From: a bacterium
GTDB lineage: Bacteria; Patescibacteriota; Saccharimonadia; Saccharimonadales; UBA4665
Length of the DNA stretch: 18,443 nt
Direction: 5' to 3'
Assembly: GCA_021846795.1 (NCBI GenBank)
Contig: JAJZWG010000009.1
Coordinates: 1-18,443, forward strand
The notes below the pieces were generated by a model. The model had not been told where the DNA came from. It saw nothing but the letters and a program-made list of their open reading frames with translations, and made no database searches. Made by a program: the position numbers and the translations under genes. Shown one piece after another: positions 9,033 to 15,148 of this stretch (the stretch's first letter is position 1; each line of letters begins with the position of its first letter).

Positions 9033-9818
9033 TCAAGCAGTTTGAACCTCCTTATCACTAGCATGATTAACTACAATAGCTAGATACATAACTGATAAAA
9101 CTGTAAAAATATAGGCTTGTAAAGCCATAATAAACACTTCGATTAAACTAAAGGGTAGGGCACTAACTGGCGCTAAAATATGACCTAAATAAGAAAAAAC
9201 CCCAATTACAATCTCACCAATAGTAACATTTAAAAATAATCGAAGCGACAAACTAAAAACTCGGGTTAAGTCAGTGATCATTTCCAACAAACCAATAATT
9301 AAATAGAGTGGATTAAATGGACTACCAACAAAAAAATGACCTAAATACTTTCTGAAACCGCCCGATTCTTTAACTGATGAATAGTAAACATAGCCCATTG
9401 TGACTGCTGCCATCGCAAAAGTAGCATTTAAATCAGCTGTAAACGGCCTTAAAAGTGGCCAACCCATTGATTTTAAGGCTTCTCCGGCAAATGGGAAAAG
9501 TTCAAATTCGTTGTTGATTAAAATAATTAAAAATAAAGTAATAAAATAAGGCTGATATTTTTTAGCTTTATTTTTATCTTCAAAACTAGTATTAATTAAA
9601 TTAATAATAAACTCAAAAGCATATTCAATTAATTGAATAATTCCTCTAGCTGGTTTAATTTTTACACGATGAGCTACATAAATTAAAAAACTAATTAAAA
9701 AAATAAAGACTAACCAACCATAAAATATTGAATTAGTAATCGGAATATTACCCAGGTGAAAAATAACCTTTGGTGAAACATAAACCACTGGGCCACTATT
9801 AGCAAATATTTTAAACAT
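9033..9818 (-). CDS. atpB: F-type ATP synthase subunit a
   Basis: The stator membrane subunit that forms the proton half-channels against the c ring. Five to six hydrophobic helices are visible. The essential Arg is Arg193 in FSLSLRLFLNVTIGE, and the last helix holds EVFIMALQAYIFTVLSVMYL, both diagnostic. At 261 residues it is typical. The ATG at 9818 overlaps the stop of the upstream AtpZ/AtpI-like gene by one base (TAATG), indicating coupled translation. The gap to atpE is 58 nt. Confidence 0.97.
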   Translation of the reverse strand: MFKIFANSGPVVYVSPKVIFHLGNIPITNSIFYGWLVFIFLISFLIYVAHRVKIKPARGIIQLIEYAFEFIINLINTSFEDKNKAKKYQPYFITLFLIILINNEFELFPFAGEALKSMGWPLLRPFTADLNATFAMAAVTMGYVYYSSVKESGGFRKYLGHFFVGSPFNPLYLIIGLLEMITDLTRVFSLSLRLFLNVTIGEIVIGVFSYLGHILAPVSALPFSLIEVFIMALQAYIFTVLSVMYLAIVVNHASDKEVQTA

Positions 9819-10105
9819 TAATTTTTTTCTTTAGATCCTTTTAATTGATTGTGCTTGATTTGATCATTTTTTTCAAGTTGATGATTAATTTTTTTAAAAG
9901 ACTGTAAAACAACTGTTGTACTTAAACCGATACCTAAAACCAAACCAACTAATGTCCAAAGTGGCGTAGTTTTAAAATGATTATCTAAAAAAAGACCAAC
10001 AAAAAAAGGTATCAAAAAAACTAAAGCTAATCGCCAAGTCATATCCATAGTTGAAGCATAAAAAATAGCTCGAGCTTGATCTTTAGAATTTTTTTTCTGA
10101 TTCAC
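9818..10105 (-). CDS. AtpZ/AtpI-like small membrane protein at head of ATP synthase operon
   Basis: A 95-residue protein with two transmembrane helices (about 26-40 and 48-67) and the family-typical segment GLFLDNHFKTTPLWTLVGLVLGIG, shortened here, between and within them. Members of this ATPase_gene1 family sit first in atp operons and help c-ring assembly or Mg2+ supply. The charged Lys/Asn-rich C-terminus is cytoplasmic. The start is GTG (10105), placed exactly 6 nt after a TATAAT box with no Shine-Dalgarno, so the mRNA is probably leaderless or nearly so. An alternative ATG lies about 20 codons in, but it would cut the conserved start of helix 1. AtpZ and AtpI cannot be separated by eye. 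Confidence 0.8.
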   Translation of the reverse strand: MNQKKNSKDQARAIFYASTMDMTWRLALVFLIPFFVGLFLDNHFKTTPLWTLVGLVLGIGLSTTVVLQSFKKINHQLEKNDQIKHNQLKGSKEKN

Positions 10106-10111
10106 TCTTTT

Positions 10112-10117
10112 ATTATA
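10112..10117 (-). promoter_or_regulatory. -10 box of the ATP synthase operon promoter
   Basis: Minus-strand TATAAT followed by AAAAGA and then the GTG start at 10105. A GATAAT with an upstream TG overlaps it. The -35 is weak. The predicted transcription start falls at or within a few bases of the start codon. Confidence 0.7.
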
Positions 10118-10150
10118 TTATCACACCATAAAACTTAGTTTAAGAGCCAA

Positions 10151-10179
10151 TTGAATTTTTTAATTTTTATTCATATAAT
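10151..10179 (+). promoter_or_regulatory. Promoter of the glutaredoxin-cobO unit, probably leaderless
   Basis: TTGAAT at 10151-10156, a 17-bp spacer, TATAAT at 10174-10179, then 6 nt to the ATG at 10186. No Shine-Dalgarno fits in this space. It shares the 80-bp divergent region with the ATP synthase promoter. Confidence 0.8.
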
Positions 10180-10185
10180 AATAGT

Positions 10186-10437
10186 ATGAACAATCAAGTA
10201 ACAATTTACTCAGCCGATTGGTGTGGTTTTTGTCGATCAGCTAAAGAATATTTAAAGTCAATCAATGTTGATTTTGTTGAAAAAAATGTTGAAACAAATC
10301 CTGCTGATGGTCAAGAAGCTTTTGAAAAATCTGGTCAACGCGGAATTCCAGTTCTAGATATTGCTGGAGACATTATAATCGGTTTTGATCGACCAAAAAT
10401 TAATGACAGTCTCAAAAAACATCAACTAGTTAGCTAG
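10186..10437 (+). CDS. Glutaredoxin-like thiol-disulfide oxidoreductase
   Basis: An 83-residue thioredoxin-fold protein of the glutaredoxin/NrdH/YruB type, cytoplasmic. The active-site motif is WCGFC (residues 12-16, both cysteines present), the cis-proline loop is RGIPVLD (Pro55), and GFDRPKI near the end matches the glutathione- or partner-binding GF/GxD region. Length is typical of single-domain members. The ATG is the first base set after the promoter, with an N6 gap. The next gene (CobO-like) starts immediately after its TAG, with no gap, so they form one unit. It could reduce ribonucleotide reductase or other proteins; the partner is not shown by context. Confidence 0.9.
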   Translation: MNNQVTIYSADWCGFCRSAKEYLKSINVDFVEKNVETNPADGQEAFEKSGQRGIPVLDIAGDIIIGFDRPKINDSLKKHQLVS

Positions 10438-11007
10438 ATGGCTTTTGAAAACTATCAAACTAAACCATCAGTAGTAATTGTTTATACTGGTGAAGGTAAG
10501 GGTAAAACATCGGCAGCTCTCGGGTTGATGGTTCGATCTTTAGGTAATAATAACCGAACTGCTTTTTTACAATTTATAAAATACTGGGATGTAGCCGAGC
10601 ATACTTTTATTAAAAATATTCAATCAGTTTATCGTGATCAATTATTTTTTTATAAAGGTGGAAAGGGGTTTTACAAAGCCGGAGAATTAAGTCCTCGTCA
10701 TGTTACTCAAAAAGATCATCATCTAGCTGCTCAAAAAACCCTTCAACTAGCTCGAGACTTAAGTCAGACTGGCAAATATCAAGTAGTTATTTGTGATGAA
10801 ATTAATAATGCCGTGAATGATGGTCTGGTCTCTAAACAAGCTTTAAAGAATTTAATTATAAAAAAACATCCCTCTACTAGCTTATGTTTAACTGGACGTA
10901 ATTTTCCAACTGATTTATTTGATTTAGTTGATATCACTACTAACATGACTAAAATCAAGCATCATTTCGACCAAAGATTCCTAGCCAATCCAGGAATTGA
11001 TTTTTAG
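10438..11007 (+). CDS. cobO: CobO/BtuR-family ATP:corrinoid adenosyltransferase
   Basis: P-loop protein that transfers the adenosyl group of ATP to cob(I)alamin or cob(I)yrinate diamide. Evidence: P-loop TGEGKGKTSAALG (about residues 17-29), VVICDEINNAVNDGLV (Walker B-like, about 117-132) and the C-terminal pattern LTGRNFPTDLFDLVDITTNMTKIKHHFD ending in ANPGIDF, given here in shortened form. The 189-residue length matches the family. It starts on the base after the glutaredoxin stop. No other cobalamin genes are in the window, so it may salvage imported corrinoid or serve another nucleotide function. Family firm; substrate in this organism inferred. Confidence 0.88.
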   Translation: MAFENYQTKPSVVIVYTGEGKGKTSAALGLMVRSLGNNNRTAFLQFIKYWDVAEHTFIKNIQSVYRDQLFFYKGGKGFYKAGELSPRHVTQKDHHLAAQKTLQLARDLSQTGKYQVVICDEINNAVNDGLVSKQALKNLIIKKHPSTSLCLTGRNFPTDLFDLVDITTNMTKIKHHFDQRFLANPGIDF

Positions 11008-11024
11008 TAATTTTATGGTATAAT
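10997..11024 (+). promoter_or_regulatory. Promoter of the lipid kinase gene, inside the end of cobO
   Basis: TTGATT at 10997-11002, 16-bp spacer, extended -10 TGGTATAAT with TATAAT at 11019-11024, then AAAAGA and the ATG at 11031. This is the same TATAAT-AAAAGA-start arrangement as in the ATP synthase operon. Confidence 0.78.
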
Positions 11025-11030
11025 AAAAGA

Positions 11031-12005
11031 ATGGAAGCCAGCCCCAATAACTATAATCACGGGTTTCAATCATCACAAATTGAAAAATTTATCATTTTAG
11101 GTAATCCGAATCGTCACGGGGTTTTGAAAAGTGCCACTAACCTAATAAGAATTATTGGCCAAGATAGACCAATTGAATTTGTTGAAACTGGTCAAAATCC
11201 TCGAAAAACCTTTGAGAAGATTTATGATCAATCCTTAGATCCTGACAAAAATTGTGCCATCGTTGTTGGAGGTGATGGAACTATCAGAAATGTCTTTGAA
11301 TCTCTACGTATTGATGAATCCTTTCGATCAACCCCAGTTATTACTACTAAATTTGTTGGAGGAGCTCGAGACTTAAATAGTAATTTCGAAATGAGAAAAT
11401 CTCCCTATGATTTAATTGATTTAATCCTACAAGATCAGTTAGTCAAAGGCGAAATTCATCCTATTGAAGCTCATATTAATCGATCAGGCAATATAAGAGC
11501 TTATAATGTTTTAGGTATCGGATTAAGTGGCCTAGCAGCGGAAAAAATTAATCAAATGCAACTATTTAAACATCGTTCGCCTCAAATGTTTTTAAATGGC
11601 TTAATAGTTGCTAAAACACTTTTAGAACATAGTTCTAGTTTTGGGCTCAATCAAACCGGCAAAGATAATATTCAACCAGTCAAAGAATTAATTGTGACTA
11701 AAGGCAAACGATTTGCTGGTTTTATAAAAACTACCTCAAAAAATCTTGAACCCGAAAGTCAAATTCACATCATTAATGGTATTACTTTGAAATTTTTAAT
11801 CGATTTAATTCTCGGCAATCACTTAGATTCAGCTCATAAGATTAGTACTGAGAAAGCTCAAGATTTCGATCTTAGTATTCATGATGGGCTAATCCTACAG
11901 GCTGATGGTGATACTTTCAATTTAATTCCCCAAAATAGTCAACCGATTCACCTTAAGCTTGGCTTATCAAAAAAAAGCTCAACTATTTTAACTATTAAAA
12001 AATAA
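11031..12005 (+). CDS. Diacylglycerol-kinase-like lipid kinase
   Basis: A 324-residue protein of the DAGK catalytic fold (YegS/DgkB-like), expected to phosphorylate a lipid alcohol at the membrane. The nucleotide-binding GGDGT motif is present in AIVVGGDGTIRNVFESL (about residues 78-94). The second family motif, normally GTxNDxAR, is GGARDLNSNF here, a divergent version. The C-terminal beta-rich half contains DGLILQADGD, resembling the usual substrate-lobe DG(x)2-EGE region. The N-terminus has about 20 extra hydrophilic residues before FIILGNP. The leaderless-type promoter defines the ATG. Its stop abuts the stop of the convergent glycosyltransferase with no gap. Exact substrate unknown. Confidence 0.8.
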   Translation: MEASPNNYNHGFQSSQIEKFIILGNPNRHGVLKSATNLIRIIGQDRPIEFVETGQNPRKTFEKIYDQSLDPDKNCAIVVGGDGTIRNVFESLRIDESFRSTPVITTKFVGGARDLNSNFEMRKSPYDLIDLILQDQLVKGEIHPIEAHINRSGNIRAYNVLGIGLSGLAAEKINQMQLFKHRSPQMFLNGLIVAKTLLEHSSSFGLNQTGKDNIQPVKELIVTKGKRFAGFIKTTSKNLEPESQIHIINGITLKFLIDLILGNHLDSAHKISTEKAQDFDLSIHDGLILQADGDTFNLIPQNSQPIHLKLGLSKKSSTILTIKK

Positions 12006-12812
12006 CTATTCTAAATTAACTGGATTAACTCTTTTAAAAGATTGCTGAGAAGCTACTGGCTTAACATTCAACCAAATTAAAAGATAAAAAATCATACTCA
12101 AAAATAATAAAGGGTAAAAATAAAGACCTTTTAATTTCCTATGATAAAAATAAGTCGCCGGAGTTGCTAAAGCGTATAACATAAAATCTTTAAAACCAAC
12201 TGCAAATCGCCTAGATGAAATATTAACCAACAATTCTTTTTTATAAACTAAATTAAGTTTTTCTTCTTGGCAGTGAAGAGCCAAATCAATATCTTCATGA
12301 ATTTTTGGATTAAAATGAAGTTTAGGTCGAACTTTTAAATAAGCTGATTTTTTAATAACCATATTAGAACCATATAAAAACATTGACTTATCAAGTAAAG
12401 TAACTAAACTTTGTCGAAGAATCAAATCAACCTGATAAGATAATTTAGGCCAAAGACAATCATAATATGCTACTGAACCAGTAACAGCATCTAGATTAGT
12501 TTGATTAGTAAAAATCTGCTGAACAGTCTGGATGTAATCTGACGGTAAAATAGTGTCTGCATCAATTCGAACCATTAGATCAGCCTTAGAATAATCAAAT
12601 CCAGTAGTCCTAGCATAAAAAACACCCTGCTTAGATTCATTGATAATTGTCACGAACGGATAACTTTGAATTATTTCAAGGCTTTGATCAGTTGAATTAT
12701 TATTAACTACAATCACTCGATCTGGTTTGACGGTTTGTTGTTGAATTGAATCAAGGCAATCAGCTAAAAAATCTTGTTCATTGTATACTGGAATAATGAG
12801 GTCAATTTTCAT
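12006..12812 (-). CDS. Family 2 glycosyltransferase (GT-A fold), membrane-associated
   Basis: The N-terminal GT-A domain begins KIDLIIPVYNEQDFL (2-16), followed by VVNNNSTDQS (nucleotide-binding Asp region) and the metal-binding DXD in RIDADTILP (about 78-86). A later acidic segment FNPKIHEDIDLA (about 170) holds the ED catalytic pair typical of inverting GT2 enzymes. One hydrophobic segment near the C-terminus (about 230-250) could be a membrane helix. It probably adds a sugar to an envelope glycan or lipid carrier. The start at 12812 is 17 bp from the start of the divergent glycosidase-like gene, suggesting shared control. Donor and acceptor cannot be read from sequence. Confidence 0.87.
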   Translation of the reverse strand: MKIDLIIPVYNEQDFLADCLDSIQQQTVKPDRVIVVNNNSTDQSLEIIQSYPFVTIINESKQGVFYARTTGFDYSKADLMVRIDADTILPSDYIQTVQQIFTNQTNLDAVTGSVAYYDCLWPKLSYQVDLILRQSLVTLLDKSMFLYGSNMVIKKSAYLKVRPKLHFNPKIHEDIDLALHCQEEKLNLVYKKELLVNISSRRFAVGFKDFMLYALATPATYFYHRKLKGLYFYPLLFLSMIFYLLIWLNVKPVASQQSFKRVNPVNLE

Positions 12813-12824
12813 AAACTATCTAAT

Positions 12825-12830
12825 ATTATA
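12825..12830 (-). promoter_or_regulatory. -10 box of the glycosyltransferase gene
   Basis: Minus-strand TATAAT, 12 nt before the ATG at 12812, with no Shine-Dalgarno between. Its last base overlaps the A of the divergent gene's ATG, so upstream promoter elements must lie inside that gene. Confidence 0.55.
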
Positions 12831-13915
12831 TGTCAAAAAGATTAAATAAAGCTTATATTTTACTGAAAAAATATTTTCTTCACTATTGGCGAACTAGTTT
12901 GTGGCAAAAATTCGTAGTGATATTTTTATTATTTATTTTTGTAATCGGCATATTTATGTACTCAATTGGAGAATATTATATTGTTCAACAATCTAATCAA
13001 CCAATTACTTTAGGAGTTAGTTTTATACCTGACTACGCTAGTTACCTTGGTCTCAATTCCCAACAAACCATGAAAGCTTTACTTAAAATTGGTGTCCGAG
13101 ATTTTAGGTTAACTAGCTATTGGACAGATATCGAACCAACCAAAGGTCATTATAATTTTTCCCAACTTGATTGGGAATTTAAATTAGCTGAAGAATATCA
13201 CGCAAAAATTACATTGGTTTTAGGCTTAAGACAACCAAACTGGCCAGAATGTCATATTCCAAATTGGGCAACCAATGAACCAACTAAAACCTGGCAACCA
13301 CAACTTTATACAGTGATGAAAAAAGTAATTAATCAATTTAAAAACTCACCAAGTCTTCAATATTATCAATTAGAAAACGAATATTTTCTAAAAGGTTTTG
13401 GTAATTGTACTAATTTTTCAAGAAAGAGATTAATTCATGAATTTAACTTAATCAAACAATTAGATCCTTATCACCAAATTATTATCGGTCGTAGCAATAA
13501 CGCTATTGGTTTACCGATTGGCCAACCACAACCAAATATTTTTAGTATTTCAATTTATCGCCGAGTTTGGGATGCTAACGTCACTCATTTATACTTAGAA
13601 TATCCATATCCATCGTGGTATTTTGCTTTTTTAGCTGAAATGCAACAAATCTTTGAAGGTAAAAATATGTACATTGAAGAACTGCAGGCTGAACCATGGA
13701 CACCTAACGGTCTAACTATTACTCAAACACCTTTAAAAGTACTAAACCACGCTCTCAATGCTCACCAATTTCAACAAAATATTACTTTCGCTAAAAATAC
13801 TGGCATGAAAACTATCATGTTATGGGGAGCAGAATACTGGTATTATCTTAAGGTCAAGTATCACGATTCCAGTTTCTGGAATATAGCTAAACAGGAATTT
13901 AAAAAAACCAAATGA
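12830..13915 (+). CDS. Membrane-anchored clan GH-A-like glycoside hydrolase
   Basis: A 361-residue protein with a basic cytoplasmic N-terminus, one transmembrane helix (about 28-47) and an extracytoplasmic TIM-barrel-like domain. Hallmarks: DFRLTSYWTDIEPTKGHYNF (strand 2 pattern of GH5/39/42-type enzymes, shown whole at 20 residues), QLENEYF (about 184-190), where NE marks the acid/base Glu, and IEELQAEPW near 283, where a Glu fits the nucleophile. It may cleave or remodel an envelope or host-derived glycan; the neighbouring glycosyltransferase supports a glycan role. The ATG overlaps the -10 of the divergent gene. Its stop overlaps the smpB start (ATGA). GH family number uncertain. Confidence 0.75.
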   Translation: MSKRLNKAYILLKKYFLHYWRTSLWQKFVVIFLLFIFVIGIFMYSIGEYYIVQQSNQPITLGVSFIPDYASYLGLNSQQTMKALLKIGVRDFRLTSYWTDIEPTKGHYNFSQLDWEFKLAEEYHAKITLVLGLRQPNWPECHIPNWATNEPTKTWQPQLYTVMKKVINQFKNSPSLQYYQLENEYFLKGFGNCTNFSRKRLIHEFNLIKQLDPYHQIIIGRSNNAIGLPIGQPQPNIFSISIYRRVWDANVTHLYLEYPYPSWYFAFLAEMQQIFEGKNMYIEELQAEPWTPNGLTITQTPLKVLNHALNAHQFQQNITFAKNTGMKTIMLWGAEYWYYLKVKYHDSSFWNIAKQEFKKTK

Positions 13916-14370
13916 GCCAACATACTAAAAAAATCACTAATCGCCGAGCTAGTTTCGATTATTTCTTAGAAGATGAATTTTTAGCCGGCATTATTCTTAA
14001 TGGTCGAGAAGTTAAAAACTTAAGACTTGGTCATGGAGATTTAATTGGTGCCTATGTAACCATCAAAAACCAAGAACTATGGTTAATCAACTGCATGATT
14101 TCTGGTATTAATGGTATTCCAATCAATGAAGACGAAAAAACCCAACCGCGCAAACTATTGGTTAAAAAAAACGAATTTAAGAAAATACTTCAACACAAAG
14201 AACAAGGTAAAACTATTATACCTTTAGAAATTTTGACTAAATATCGCTACATAAAAATTAAAATTGCTGTTGGTAAGGGTAAAAAACACTACGACAAGAG
14301 GCAAAGCCTAAAACAAAAAGAACAAAAACGAATTATTAATCAAAATTTAAAACAAAAATTCAAAAATTAA
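13912..14370 (+). CDS. smpB: SsrA-binding protein SmpB
   Basis: Partner of tmRNA in rescuing stalled ribosomes. Conserved blocks: FDYFLEDEFLAGIILNGREVKNLR (N-terminal beta-barrel, in part), then IAVGKGKKHYDKRQSLKQKEQKR (start of the C-terminal tail, in part), which enters the mRNA channel. The 152-residue length is standard. The ATG overlaps the stop of the upstream glycosidase-like gene (ATGA), so it is co-translated with a functionally unrelated gene. It is followed by the tRNA-Asn gene. I looked for ssrA downstream and could not identify it. Confidence 0.96.
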   Translation: MSQHTKKITNRRASFDYFLEDEFLAGIILNGREVKNLRLGHGDLIGAYVTIKNQELWLINCMISGINGIPINEDEKTQPRKLLVKKNEFKKILQHKEQGKTIIPLEILTKYRYIKIKIAVGKGKKHYDKRQSLKQKEQKRIINQNLKQKFKN

Positions 14371-14399
14371 TTGATTCATAAACTCTAATCATTTATAAT
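14371..14399 (+). promoter_or_regulatory. Promoter of tRNA-Asn
   Basis: TTGATT at 14371-14376, 17-bp spacer, TATAAT at 14394-14399, directly after the smpB stop. The transcription start should fall about 6 nt before the tRNA 5' end at 14412. Confidence 0.7.
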
Positions 14400-14411
14400 T
14401 CAGTATTATAT

Positions 14412-14486
14412 TCCGGGGTAGCTCAGCGGTAGAGCGGGTGGCTGTTAACCACTAGGTCGCTGGTTCGAATCCAGTCCCCGGAGCCA
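14412..14486 (+). tRNA. tRNA-Asn (anticodon GTT)
   Basis: Full cloverleaf: acceptor TCCGGGG/CCCCGGA, D arm GCTC-AGCGGTA-GAGC with G18G19, anticodon arm with loop CTGTTAA, T arm GCTGG-TTCGAAT-CCAGT, discriminator G and encoded CCA. The 3' part from T-loop position 55 to CCA is duplicated at 17961-17982, making this gene the apparent integration target. Confidence 0.97.
14457..14486 (+). repeat. attL: tRNA-Asn 3' end, direct repeat copy 1
   Basis: The 22 bp 14465-14486 recur exactly at 17961-17982. Extended by 8 bp upstream, the match is 28 of 30. The tRNA gene is complete on this side, as expected when an element supplies the 3' end on integration. Confidence 0.85.
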
Positions 14487-14497
14487 GACCAAGCACC

Positions 14498-14572
14498 AAC
14501 AGAGGTAGACCGAGTTCCTAGACCGGTCTTTCTTAATTTTTGAGACTTTCTTCTTAAAAGTTCGCCTCTGTT
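14498..14572 (+). ncRNA. Putative cloverleaf-like structured RNA (75 nt)
   Basis: Nested pairing found by hand: outer stem AACAGAGG (14498-14505) with CCTCTGTT (14565-14572), 8 bp perfect; hairpin GACCG/CGGTC (14508-14528); hairpin TCTTA/TGAGA (14531-14545); hairpin CTTT/AAAG with 7-nt loop (14546-14560). The outer stem is followed by TA, as at tRNA positions 8-9. No valid anticodon loop or CCA end fits, so it is not a normal tRNA. It could be a decayed tRNA or an unrelated RNA. Confidence 0.35.
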
Positions 14573-14575
14573 AGC

Positions 14576-14589
14576 GGTTCGAATCCAGT
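14576..14589 (+). repeat. Partial third copy of the tRNA-Asn T-arm sequence
   Basis: GGTTCGAATCCAGT is identical to 14462-14475, but the following bases diverge and no tRNA can be folded around it. It may be an old att scar or a tRNA remnant. Confidence 0.4.
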
Positions 14590-14677
14590 TCTCGTCATTG
14601 CCACATTGAGTTGGAACTATTAAATATCCGAGTTTACAAAATTTACCTCTATAAGGTGGTTCCAGGAGCGACCAGCC

Positions 14678-14746
14678 TGCCATATGGCAACCAAGAAGCG
14701 TGAAAAGCGACCGGGTTCCATGACCGGTTTCTATAGACAGAGTCGC
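14678..14746 (+). other. Non-coding stretch with palindrome and hairpins
   Basis: TGCCATATGGCA at 14678-14689 is a perfect 12-bp palindrome. Then ACCGG/CCGGT (14710-14728, loop GTTCCATGA) sits inside a GCGAC/GTCGC pairing (14707-14746). The hairpin resembles the one at 14508-14528, sharing stem ACCG/CGGT and loop GTTCC. Between 14487 and 14834 I see no protein gene. Confidence 0.4.
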
Positions 14747-14770
14747 CTAAACTGCCTGGGTACGTTATAG

Positions 14771-14776
14771 TATAAT
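14771..14776 (+). promoter_or_regulatory. -10 box for the Trp-His-Cys tRNA array
   Basis: TATAAT about 60 nt before the first tRNA of the array; no good -35 is seen. An ATG also lies 6 nt after it, opening a 26-codon frame that runs into tRNA-Trp; I treat that frame as doubtful. Confidence 0.45.
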
Positions 14777-14834
14777 CAAAACATGAAATATTGGCGTTAC
14801 ACCCTGAATCATTGTCATAACTCTCAGCATTTGA

Positions 14835-14908
14835 GGGGGCTTAGTGTAATGGTAGCGCGTTAGATTCCAAACCTAAAAGTAAACGTTCGATTCGTTTAGA
14901 CCCTGCCA
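14835..14908 (+). tRNA. tRNA-Trp (anticodon CCA), irregular acceptor stem
   Basis: U8, A9, D arm with G18G19 (AATGGTA), anticodon loop TTCCAAA (CCA at 14867-14869), T arm AAACG-TTCGATT-CGTTT and encoded CCA. Irregular: acceptor has a G5-A68 mismatch and G1-U72 wobble; the anticodon stem has an A31-C39 mismatch. Reading it as Gly(TCC) would break the anticodon stem. Confidence 0.75.
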
Positions 14909-14938
14909 AATAAGGTAAGAGGGCTTTTCTAATAATTT

Positions 14939-15013
14939 GTTGGCCGTAGTTTAACAGTAAAACGTTAGCCTGTGACGCTAAAGACACGGGGGCAGCACCC
15001 GTCGGCCACCCCA
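14939..15013 (+). tRNA. tRNA-His (anticodon GTG) with altered elbow
   Basis: G-1 can pair with C73, as expected for His, and CCA is encoded. D stem GTTT/AAAC, anticodon arm TTAGC-CTGTGAC-GCTAA (GTG at 14972-14974) and T stem ACGGG/CCCGT are all paired. The D loop is AACAGTA (A18, G19) and the T loop GGCAGCA (G54, G55, C56), so the usual G18-U55 contact and U54-A58 pair are absent. One U1-C72 mismatch. Confidence 0.8.
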
Positions 15014-15026
15014 TAAATTAGAGTAC

Positions 15027-15101
15027 GCGACTGTGGCGGAATAGCTACGCAGCTGTTTGCAAAACAGTTTTAAGCAGGTGCAAGTCCTGTCGGTCGCTCC
15101 A
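15027..15101 (+). tRNA. tRNA-Cys (anticodon GCA) with altered elbow
   Basis: Acceptor GCGACTG/CGGTCGC, anticodon loop TTGCAAA (GCA at 15059-15061), T stem GCAGG/CCTGT and encoded CCA. The D loop GAATAGCTA lacks GG (AG at the 18-19 place) and the T loop is TGCAAGT, with G at 55 and C56 kept. It shows the same 18/55 change as tRNA-His. Confidence 0.82.
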
Positions 15102-15108
15102 TGCCAAT

Positions 15109-15139
15109 AAAAAAGCCCCCCGCTTGAGTGATGGTCACT
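15109..15139 (-). terminator. Possible terminator of the phosphoesterase-482 aa unit
   Basis: On the minus strand, hairpin AGTGA-CCA-TCACT, then AAGC-GGGGG-GCTT running into six T. It lies about 10 nt after the stop of the 482-residue gene. The stem next to the T run is only 4 bp. Confidence 0.45.
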
Positions 15140-15148
15140 GACTGCACG

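Noticed and set aside
14487..14603. Extra tRNA ending in GGTTCGAATCC...CCA
   Set aside because: T stem mispairs, no complementary 5' acceptor strand, and the CCA is at the wrong distance from the T loop.
14423..14683. 86-codon minus-strand ORF containing GSGDWIRTSDLVVNSH
   Set aside because: It is the antisense of tRNA-Asn and following non-coding DNA; this peptide pattern is a known artefact of reading tRNA genes backwards.
14783..14860. 26-codon ORF beginning MKYWRYTLNHC, 6 nt after a TATAAT
   Set aside because: It runs into tRNA-Trp and has no ribosome site or recognisable content; the TATAAT is better explained as the tRNA array promoter.
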